DNA from: Bacteroidales bacterium
Lineage (GTDB): Bacteria; Bacteroidota; Bacteroidia; Bacteroidales; UBA7960
Length of the DNA: 5,498 nucleotides
NCBI GenBank assembly: GCA_003553005.1
Contig: PUPG01000189.1
Location: forward strand, 1-5,498
Direction of reading: 5' to 3'
Shown one piece after another: positions 1 through 5,498 of this stretch. The translations under genes and the position numbers were made by a program. The notes beneath the pieces were generated by a model, which was not told where the DNA came from, ran no database searches, and saw only the letters and a list, made by a program, of their open reading frames with translations. The stretch's first letter is position 1; each line of letters opens with the position of its first letter.

Positions 1-805
1 AAGCCAGTATAGTGAATACAAGGAGGATAATCAACGTATTTCTTGACTTATCCTGTAGCAGATCCGCAAAGTCAACTTTTTTTCGGAAAATCAATAATGC
101 GGCATCTTCACCGTCTTTGCCGGGGAAGGCAATTGCTATGCTTCCTTCTTCATTTTGCTGTTGTGTTGTTGCCTGTGCAACCGGTATGGCCGCAATGTTG
201 CTGCCGGTCATCGCCTCAAGCAAGTCGAGCGGTTCGCCACTCCAGCACTTGACAAAAAACATATATCCCTGCGGCTCACCCTCACGATCGGTATCCTCTG
301 TATGATGTATGGTAGCCCCCTGGATCAGCACCAGGGTCTCTTCAACCACGCTGTAGAATTGCATCATGTTCTCATCATGCAGCTGCGCTTTCAGGTTCGA
401 AAAATCAGCAGAAGCCAGGCTTGCTGCACAAACTTGTTTGTTTTCATAGATCAGGTCCCCGGATAAGTCAAATACCCAGGCACCCTCAATTTCATACCAG
501 GGCGGCAAACTATCAAGCCAGGCTTCCACCTCGTGATAAGACAGTGCGGATGGATCTGCTGCATATTGCACCATCTCATCCCACGTGCTGAAGTCGTAAA
601 TGATCCAATAGAGATGTTTTTCCCAAATGTCAGCAATGGCCTCCGATGCTTCGCTAACCTGTTGCTGACTATAATCCGTGTAGGCCTGCTGCTGCCGGTT
701 GGAATGGATCATGAAGTAAACCAGGAAAGTCATAGAAAGCAGAAACAACAGGACAATTAATGCACTGATTTTGGTTTTTGTGCTTATGTTCTTGATTTTG
801 AACAA
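1..805 (-). CDS. CHASE4-like membrane sensor protein, N-terminal part (probable sensor kinase; 3' end outside window)
   Basis: The minus strand is open from 805 to the window edge (268 codons, no stop). Residues 1-12 are basic (FKIKNISTKTK), residues 13-34 form a hydrophobic TM helix, about 36-250 are a soluble, probably periplasmic domain, and a second TM helix begins near residue 256. The soluble part carries the CHASE4-like signature D71-x3-W75-D76-E77-M-V, followed by the strand pattern GAWVFDLSGDLIYE at 108-121. CHASE4 is an extracellular ligand-sensing domain of bacterial histidine kinases, cyclic-di-GMP enzymes and related receptors. The output module would follow the second TM helix and is not visible, so 'histidine kinase' is an inference. 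I chose a TTG start because no ATG occurs upstream of the middle of the first TM helix (ATG at 733-731) and GGAG lies 5 bases before the TTG. Two cysteines in the sensor domain (C126, C187) could form a disulfide. The ligand is unknown. Confidence 0.72.
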   Translation of the reverse strand, partial: MFKIKNISTKTKISALIVLLFLLSMTFLVYFMIHSNRQQQAYTDYSQQQVSEASEAIADIWEKHLYWIIYDFSTWDEMVQYAADPSALSYHEVEAWLDSLPPWYEIEGAWVFDLSGDLIYENKQVCAASLASADFSNLKAQLHDENMMQFYSVVEETLVLIQGATIHHTEDTDREGEPQGYMFFVKCWSGEPLDLLEAMTGSNIAAIPVAQATTQQQNEEGSIAIAFPGKDGEDAALLIFRKKVDFADLLQDKSRNTLIILLVFTILA

Positions 806-810
806 TATGA

Positions 811-814
811 CTCC
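811..814 (-). promoter_or_regulatory. Shine-Dalgarno-like GGAG supporting the TTG start of the sensor gene
   Basis: On the minus strand GGAG is followed by five bases (TCATA) and then the TTG at 805-803. This spacing suits a ribosome binding site and decides the start, because the first in-frame ATG would cut the first membrane helix in half. The other two genes in the window have no comparable motif. Confidence 0.5.
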
Positions 815-869
815 GTTTATACAGCCCCTTGGTGAAGCTATGAGTTGCAGCAATATTTTTAAAACTTTT

Positions 870-904
870 CAAAGATAACGCACTTTTCGTTCATTTGATG
901 CAAA
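870..904 (-). promoter_or_regulatory. Bacteroidota-type promoter for the sensor gene
   Basis: The minus strand reads TATCTTTG at 877-870, an exact match to the TAnnTTTG -7 consensus known for Bacteroidota primary sigma factors. A TTTG at the end of a T-run (904-901) could serve as the -33 element, but the 23-base gap is slightly long. Transcription would start near 865-862, giving a leader of about 60 bases before the TTG start. Assigned by motif only. Confidence 0.5.
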
Positions 905-954
905 AAAAGACCAGAATGGTTGCAGCACGCATGGATGTTTTTGCATAAAACCGC

Positions 955-962
955 TATCTTTA
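955..962 (+). promoter_or_regulatory. Possible -7 promoter box for the sppA-like gene
   Basis: TATCTTTA matches the TAnnTTTG -7 consensus except for the last base. No well-spaced -33 TTG is evident: the nearest, at 941-943, is only 11 bases away. If used, transcription would begin near 970, leaving an untranslated leader of about 80-90 bases in which I see no riboswitch-like structure. The rest of the 806-1051 intergenic region shows no supported gene. Confidence 0.35.
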
Positions 963-1051
963 CAGGATGAATGGGGCAGGAGACAAAGGTACAGGCGTAT
1001 TGGCATGTAAACGCTGTGCCCGTTCGAATTTTATCCCTGTTTTTTTAAAAA

Positions 1052-3526
1052 ATGCAGTACATCATGAAAAAAATTACGCTATTTGTCTTGCTGAGCCTGT
1101 TGCTTTCACCCGCCATTGCTCAACAAAACCCACCTGTGGCGTTTGCCCCGGGGTTTGACCATTTTCATTTTCGCAATGAATTTTTGATGACCTCACCGGG
1201 AGCTATGGGCTTTGGTTTATATGGGTATGCCAACCCGGCTATGCTGAACTATGTGACCCACCCCGACATCACCTTTGCCTGGTCGGACAATGACATGGGT
1301 TTGCCGGATTTCAGCCGCTGGGGTGTATTTGTTGGCCTTCCAAACACTGGTTTTGCCGTGCACCGCTTTGGTATGGCAGATCAAGCCGTGACGGACTATC
1401 GGCTATCAACGGCATTTGGCAACGAACGTATTGCCTCTGGTCTGAGTGTTGGCTGGTCGGCCGGCGATACCGATTTTTTCGGCCGCGAAACCACGCTGAC
1501 TTTTGGCAACCTGTTCAGGCCTTCGCAATATTTGTCGATTGGATTAGTGGGAACCTTCCTGACCGACTTTGACGATTATGAAGGGATGATGGATTTAGCA
1601 GTGCGCCCGTTTGGCAACGAGCGCCTGGCTGTTTTTGGGGATTATGCCTTGCGTAAGGACATGGATATAGGTGATGGGATGTGGAGTGCCGGGGTGGCTG
1701 TGGAAGCCCTGCCCGGTTTACGCTTTACCGGAAGATATTTTGACTACGAGGCTTTTACCTTTGGCGTACAGCTCAGCCTGGGGCGCATTGGCTTTTCTGC
1801 CCAGGGCGGCTTTGATGACTCCTTCAGCCATTCGCACAACACGTATGCCGTGCGTGTGGGTGCGTATGACCGGAACTTGATTGACGAACGTCGTCGCGAT
1901 CCTTCAAACTTTGTGGAACTGGATTTGTCAAAACCCATGCGGTACCAACGCTACCGGCTTTTTGACAATGCCAATTCGTTGCGAAGGACCCTGGATGCCA
2001 TCGATGCGGCAGCAGCAGACCCCCGTGTTTCAGGCTTGGTGATCAATGCCTCCGGCATGGCGCTCAATTCAGCCATGTTGTGGGAGGTCAGGCAGCAGCT
2101 GCAAGCATTCCGGGAAACCGGAAAGCAAGTGATCGTCTTCACGGATAATGCCTCCATGAACCAGTACCACCTGATCTCCGTGGCCGATCACATCGTACTG
2201 GATCCACAAGGGAGCGTGATGCTGCCTGGGTATATGATGGGAAGCGTATATCTCAACGACTTGCTGCAAAAGCTTGGCATAGGTGTGGATGAGTGGCGCT
2301 ACCACGAGTACAAGTCGGGTTTTGAAGCTCTGGCAAGCAACAGGATGAGCGACGAGGATCGCGAGCAGAGGCAGTTGCTGGTGGATAACATGTATAACCT
2401 GGCCAAACAGGATATTACAGCTAGTCGCGGAATTGAGGACGAAGAATATGAGAGGCTGGTGAACGAGGTTGTTTTCTTCACAGGTGCGGATGCCCTGGAA
2501 CATGATCTCGTGGATCGGCTCGGACGCTGGAACGGGAAAGATGAGATCATTGAAGAACTAACTGGCCAGGAGGCTGACATGATGGCCATGAATATGTTGC
2601 GTCGCTATCAGCTCCCGCGTGATGATTACTGGGGGCGGAAACCGGAGATAGCCGTGATTTATGCACAAGGGCCCGTGGATATGGATGCCGGCATGCGCGC
2701 CAGGTCCCTGGCTGAGGACGTAAAAAGGGCCCGCAAGGACAACAACGTCAAGGCCATCGTTTTCCGTGTGGAATCGCCAGGTGGATCACCTTTAGCTTCC
2801 GATGTACTTGCCGAACAGCTATTGCTGGCCAAAGAGGATAAGCCCGTGCTGATCAGTCAGGGCGCACTCGCTGCTTCCGGAGGCTACTGGCTGTCAATGT
2901 ACGGAGATACCATCGTGGCGGCACCCAATACCATAACCGGTTCGATTGGCGTGATAGCCGGTTTCTTTTATGACGAAGGGATCAAGGAACGCGTAGGGTA
3001 CGAAACCGACTTTGTCAAGCAGGGCGACATGGCCGCGATGGGCTTTGGAGTTCCTGTGCCGCTGCTTGGTCTACCCATCATGGACCAACCTTTTGACGAC
3101 AAGGAAGAAGAGTTGATCCGCAACATGATCGGCGGCACGTATGAAACTTTTGTAAAAGAGGTGGCGGAATCGCGGGGAATGACCTTTGAAGAGACGGATG
3201 CGATTTCCCGTGGACGTGTCTGGTCGGGCACGGATGCCAAAGAGATTGGCCTGGTGGATGCCATAGGTGGTCTGCAACACACCATCGACATGGCCCTTGA
3301 AGCCGCAGGCATCGGTGTGGATGGCGATTATGAGATCGTCGAATATCCGGAGCCGGGGCTGTTTGGTTTCAGTGGACTCGCGTCGCGTCTGCTTGGTGTG
3401 GAAAACAAGACCAGCATGGAAGAAGACCCTGCCATCAAACACATCATGTGGCGCGCCCGCAACCAGGGCAAGCCCATGCTGATCCTTCCCATGGAGTATA
3501 TGCATGATTTTCTGTATGCGGAGTAA
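1052..3526 (+). CDS. sppA: SppA-family (S49, 67K type) serine protease with an N-terminal outer-membrane barrel-like domain
   Basis: A complete 824-residue protein. Residues 1-23 are a signal peptide (basic MKK at 5-7, hydrophobic core, cleavage probably after AIA). Residues about 28-272 have alternating hydrophobic and glycine/aromatic strands (for example GFGLYGYANPAML at 53-65 and FTFGVQLSLGRIGFSAQG), as in outer-membrane barrels of the PorV/FadL kind. Tandem S49 domains follow. The first (about 285-520) holds the catalytic Lys421 in the EYKSGFE context. The second (from about 533) holds the SPGGS oxyanion-type motif at 575-579, nucleophile Ser609 in AASGGYW, TGSIGV, and the conserved GRVWSG-x-AKEIGLVD at 721-736. 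E. coli SppA uses the same Lys/Ser dyad split across two halves (Lys209, Ser409) to degrade leftover signal peptides in the membrane. That enzyme is about 618 residues and has an inner-membrane helix, so the extra N-terminal barrel is the oddity. The start could equally be the ATG at 1064 (M5). There is no Shine-Dalgarno sequence. Protease assignment is firm; barrel assignment is moderate. Confidence 0.93.
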   Translation: MQYIMKKITLFVLLSLLLSPAIAQQNPPVAFAPGFDHFHFRNEFLMTSPGAMGFGLYGYANPAMLNYVTHPDITFAWSDNDMGLPDFSRWGVFVGLPNTGFAVHRFGMADQAVTDYRLSTAFGNERIASGLSVGWSAGDTDFFGRETTLTFGNLFRPSQYLSIGLVGTFLTDFDDYEGMMDLAVRPFGNERLAVFGDYALRKDMDIGDGMWSAGVAVEALPGLRFTGRYFDYEAFTFGVQLSLGRIGFSAQGGFDDSFSHSHNTYAVRVGAYDRNLIDERRRDPSNFVELDLSKPMRYQRYRLFDNANSLRRTLDAIDAAAADPRVSGLVINASGMALNSAMLWEVRQQLQAFRETGKQVIVFTDNASMNQYHLISVADHIVLDPQGSVMLPGYMMGSVYLNDLLQKLGIGVDEWRYHEYKSGFEALASNRMSDEDREQRQLLVDNMYNLAKQDITASRGIEDEEYERLVNEVVFFTGADALEHDLVDRLGRWNGKDEIIEELTGQEADMMAMNMLRRYQLPRDDYWGRKPEIAVIYAQGPVDMDAGMRARSLAEDVKRARKDNNVKAIVFRVESPGGSPLASDVLAEQLLLAKEDKPVLISQGALAASGGYWLSMYGDTIVAAPNTITGSIGVIAGFFYDEGIKERVGYETDFVKQGDMAAMGFGVPVPLLGLPIMDQPFDDKEEELIRNMIGGTYETFVKEVAESRGMTFEETDAISRGRVWSGTDAKEIGLVDAIGGLQHTIDMALEAAGIGVDGDYEIVEYPEPGLFGFSGLASRLLGVENKTSMEEDPAIKHIMWRARNQGKPMLILPMEYMHDFLYAE
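1133..1867 (+). other. Barrel-like domain replacing the SppA membrane anchor
   Basis: This encodes about residues 28-272 of the protease. It has no long hydrophobic helix. It shows short amphipathic strands, repeated Gly-aromatic pairs, and a segment near residues 46-65 (MTSPGAMGFGLYGYANPAML) like the N-terminal 'G-x-x-NPA' region of PorV/FadL-type outer-membrane proteins. The number of strands cannot be settled by eye. An alternative is a soluble beta-rich periplasmic domain. Confidence 0.55.
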
Positions 3527-3536
3527 GGATGGTAAT

Positions 3537-3578
3537 GGCTGTTAGCTGTTGGCTATTGGCGTTTGGTTTTTGGATCTG
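3537..3578 (+). repeat. Degenerate 7-bp tandem repeat, six units
   Basis: Six consecutive heptamers stay in register just after the protease stop codon: GGCTGTT, AGCTGTT, GGCTATT, GGCGTTT, GGTTTTT, GGATCTG. The first three differ from each other by one or two bases, and the later units decay. It is intergenic and does not form a convincing hairpin (only a 4-bp TAGC/GCTA stem). Similar RGCTRTT-type strings occur between genes in other Bacteroidota, to my recollection; their role is not known to me. Confidence 0.6.
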
Positions 3579-3598
3579 GGAAATTTTTCTTAAATTGG
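3570..3598 (+). promoter_or_regulatory. Possible promoter for the FG-GAP protein gene
   Basis: TTG at 3570-3572, 18 intervening bases, then TAAATTGG at 3591-3598 resembles the Bacteroidota -33/-7 pair (TTG and TAnnTTTG) with one mismatch in the -7 box. It would give a leader of about 45 bases before the ATG at 3647. The -33 element lies inside the last units of the heptamer repeat. Co-transcription with the protease gene is also possible, since no terminator is evident in the gap. Confidence 0.3.
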
Positions 3599-3646
3599 GA
3601 TGATTTCCATTAAACAAAACCTACCAGTAACCAAAATCCAGCAGCC

Positions 3647-5498
3647 ATGAAAAAATGCCTACCCTTCGCCTTTTTGGTGATTGTTGTTTCCTTGCAATCC
3701 TTAGGACAGATTCCGGCAAGCCAGGCCTACCTTGATGCAGATGGCCGTGTATTCACAAAAGAGGTGCTTCTTGAGGCATCTAACCCGCTTGCCGCGACCC
3801 GGGATGAAGGTTTCGACCAGCCGGATCCCTGGCCTATCCGTGTGCCGGCACACCCTAATTTTAAAAGTTTCCGCGGGGTTACCCTGGCCGATATTGACGG
3901 TGATGGCGTGGAAGACATCCTGGTGGCGGCCTATGATAAAATCCATGCCTTCAAGGGCAACGGAGACATCATCTGGTCGTTCAACCTGACAGGAACGGCT
4001 ACCTATCCTCCCTCAGTGGCCGATGTCACCGGTGATGGCAACCTGGAAGTCGTGCAGCTTACAGGAGGAATTCCAAACAACGGCCGTGTTTACCTTTTCG
4101 ATGCCCAGGGTGAGGTGATGCCTGGCTTTCCCATCAGCTATGGCAATCAATGGATCCTGAGCGCTCCGGCCCTGGCCGACCTCGATGGCGATGGCCAGTT
4201 GGAGATTGTCTTTGGCGTGCGTACGGTCAACGAGTTGCATGCAATCAAAGCAGACGGCAACCCCATGAACGAAAACTGGCCGGTGACCCTGTCGGGGACC
4301 CCTGCGTTTACTCCTTCTATCGGGGACCTTGATGGAAACGGAACGCCTGACATCATCGCATCTGCGTCCAATGGCAGCTTATATGCCTTCGATGTGAACG
4401 GTCAGCTCAAGACCGGGTTTCCCCAACAAGCTGCCTCTACCGGCTTTTCCTACCAGTCGCCCTTGCTTGTTGATTTTGATGGGGATGGCACCCTGGATAT
4501 TGTCGGCGCCACACACGGCGATGCGCCCCAGTACTATGTGCGCGAACACGATGGAGCATACCGCGACGGCTGGCCGGTGCCGGTACCGGGAGGTGGCTGG
4601 ACCTATCATCCCCCAACTGTCGTGGATATCAACGATGACGGAAACTTCGAAATTTTCACTGCAAAACCCATTGGCGATACGCCGGCCCCCATGTTGTTCG
4701 GCTACGACCCGGCAGGGGAGATGCTCGACGACTTTCCCATTGAAAAAGCCGGTGGACTCGAAGGCTTTCTGTCCGTAGCCGACATCGACGGCGATGGACA
4801 GCCCGACCTGATCTTTGGGAGCAACATGATGGTAGAAGGACAGGGCTTCATCCATGCCTACAAAATAGACGGCAGCGGCGAGATTCCCGGCTTTCCCCTG
4901 CGCCCGGAGGGTTTTACCTTCATGAACGGCGCCAACCTGGGCGATGTCACAGGCGACGGCATGCTTAACCTCGTGGCGCTGTCGTATGAACAAACCTTCA
5001 GTGTTACCGACTCTACATTGATCAACGTGTATGATACGGGAATTCCCATGGCGGACGCCCAGGTGCATTTTGGGACCTACAAAGGGTCAAACACCCGCAC
5101 CGGACTGGTAATTCCCTATGAAGAGCCTGAAACGCATATCATCACGGATGTAGAGCATTTTTTCGATATAGAGGTTTCCCTGGGTACACCCATGGAAGAG
5201 CTTGACCTGCCGGGAATGGCCGAAGTGGTGCTGGACAATGATCCGGAGCATACGATGATGCTGCAGGTCGATTGGGAAACCGGAGACCCTGAATATGACG
5301 GGGATACCGAAGGTGTCTATCCATTTGTCGGGCACCTGGTGCTTCCCGGAAACATTGAAAATCCCGACGAGCTGACTACTTCCATTCATGTCGAAGTGGT
5401 CGACGATGAGCCGGACTGGACATTCATCCGGCTGGTGAATGCCTCCAATGACCTTCATGATGTGCAGATCTTTCTGAACGGGGAAGTGCTCCTGAGCG
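3647..5498 (+). CDS. Secreted FG-GAP/VCBS-repeat protein with Ig-like group 4 and DUF4397-like domains (3' end outside window)
   Basis: Open to the window edge for 617 codons without a stop. Residues 1-21 are a signal peptide (MKK, hydrophobic core, SLQSLGQ). Residues about 75-445 contain eight DxDGDGxxD-type loops beginning at 82, 126, 178, 227, 276, 327, 379 and 433. These are calcium-binding FG-GAP/VCBS repeats as found in integrin-like beta-propellers. A YKGSNTRTG segment at about residue 485 closes the propeller, as in many secreted repeat proteins of this type. Residues about 505-586 fit the bacterial Ig-like group 4 family (VSLGTPMEELDLPG, then W-x-TGDPEYDGDTEGVYPF and GHLVLP). From 592 the pattern TFIRLVNASNDLHDVQIFLNG resembles the start of DUF4397. 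The protein is probably extracellular or surface-bound, with an adhesive or glycan-binding role. A type IX secretion C-terminal domain would be expected beyond the window but is not seen. No Shine-Dalgarno sequence precedes the ATG. The specific function is unknown. Confidence 0.9.
   Translation, partial: MKKCLPFAFLVIVVSLQSLGQIPASQAYLDADGRVFTKEVLLEASNPLAATRDEGFDQPDPWPIRVPAHPNFKSFRGVTLADIDGDGVEDILVAAYDKIHAFKGNGDIIWSFNLTGTATYPPSVADVTGDGNLEVVQLTGGIPNNGRVYLFDAQGEVMPGFPISYGNQWILSAPALADLDGDGQLEIVFGVRTVNELHAIKADGNPMNENWPVTLSGTPAFTPSIGDLDGNGTPDIIASASNGSLYAFDVNGQLKTGFPQQAASTGFSYQSPLLVDFDGDGTLDIVGATHGDAPQYYVREHDGAYRDGWPVPVPGGGWTYHPPTVVDINDDGNFEIFTAKPIGDTPAPMLFGYDPAGEMLDDFPIEKAGGLEGFLSVADIDGDGQPDLIFGSNMMVEGQGFIHAYKIDGSGEIPGFPLRPEGFTFMNGANLGDVTGDGMLNLVALSYEQTFSVTDSTLINVYDTGIPMADAQVHFGTYKGSNTRTGLVIPYEEPETHIITDVEHFFDIEVSLGTPMEELDLPGMAEVVLDNDPEHTMMLQVDWETGDPEYDGDTEGVYPFVGHLVLPGNIENPDELTTSIHVEVVDDEPDWTFIRLVNASNDLHDVQIFLNGEVLLS
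3890..4969 (+). repeat. Eight FG-GAP/VCBS calcium-loop repeats in protein (about 50-residue period)
   Basis: The loops are DIDGDGVED, DVTGDGNLE, DLDGDGQLE, DLDGNGTPD, DFDGDGTLD, DINDDGNFE, DIDGDGQPD and DVTGDGMLN. Spacings are 44, 52, 49, 49, 51, 52 and 54 residues. Each is followed by a hydrophobic strand (for example ILVAAYD, EIVFGV, DIVGATH), and several are followed by a G-x-P-x-x-GFP/W-P motif. The regular period suggests a seven- or eight-bladed propeller. The repeats are diverged at DNA level. Confidence 0.85.

Noticed and set aside
12..466. Plus-strand ORFs at 12-305 and 155-466, cysteine-rich in places
   Set aside because: They lie antisense to the CHASE4-like sensor gene, and their composition is what its reverse strand would give.
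669..872. Minus-strand 67-codon ORF upstream of the sensor
   Set aside because: It shares the strand but is in a different frame from the sensor. It lacks hydrophobic or domain features, and the alternative frame gives a full TM helix and continues for 268 codons.
967..1158. Small plus-strand ORF (63 codons) in the protease leader
   Set aside because: It overlaps the protease signal peptide in another frame, has no recognisable domain, and its second half is only a frame-shifted reading of the protease.
2069..2503. 144-codon minus-strand ORFs at 2069-2503 and 3071-3505
   Set aside because: They are antisense to the strongly conserved S49 catalytic regions, with no recognisable protein features.
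3543..3556. Possible terminator hairpin after the protease gene
   Set aside because: Only a 4-bp TAGC/GCTA stem can form and no T-run follows directly, so it is better explained by the heptamer repeat.
3656..3658. Cys4 of the FG-GAP protein as a lipoprotein anchor
   Set aside because: The cysteine precedes the hydrophobic core of the signal peptide, so it cannot be a lipobox cysteine.
4379..5068. 229-codon minus-strand ORF
   Set aside because: It is antisense to the FG-GAP repeat region. Long antisense open frames are expected from the repeated GAC/GGC codons, and it shows no coherent domain.

Overview
The window looks like a chromosomal segment of a Bacteroidota bacterium or a close relative in the FCB group. 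The evidence is TAnnTTTG-type -7 promoter boxes, two genes without a Shine-Dalgarno sequence, roughly balanced GC, and a large secreted FG-GAP/Ig-type protein. Genus and family cannot be read from the sequence. Three genes are supported. Two run off the window ends, so neither has a stop codon inside it.

Left (1-805, minus strand): the N-terminal part of a membrane sensor. It has a TM helix, a CHASE4-like periplasmic sensor domain and the start of a second TM helix. The signalling output domain lies beyond position 1. Positions 806-1051 are a divergent intergenic region with a TATCTTT-type promoter box facing each way.

Centre (1052-3526, plus strand): an 824-residue SppA-family (peptidase S49, 67K type) protease. 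Both tandem S49 halves are present, with catalytic Lys421 in the first and Ser609 in the second. A signal peptide and about 245 residues resembling an outer-membrane beta-barrel replace the usual N-terminal TM anchor. This domain architecture is the most interesting item in the window.

Right (3647-5498, plus strand, 3' end missing): a secreted protein with a signal peptide, eight DxDGDGxxD-type calcium-binding FG-GAP/VCBS repeats spaced about 50 residues apart (probably a beta-propeller), a bacterial Ig-like group 4 domain, and what looks like the beginning of a DUF4397 domain. The short gap before it (3527-3646) holds a degenerate 7-bp tandem repeat whose last units overlap a possible promoter.

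Nothing ties the three genes into one pathway. The sensor is divergent. The protease and the FG-GAP protein are co-directional but separated by 120 bp with a possible separate promoter. The common theme is the cell envelope. No RNA genes, insertion sequences, CRISPR arrays or phage genes were seen.
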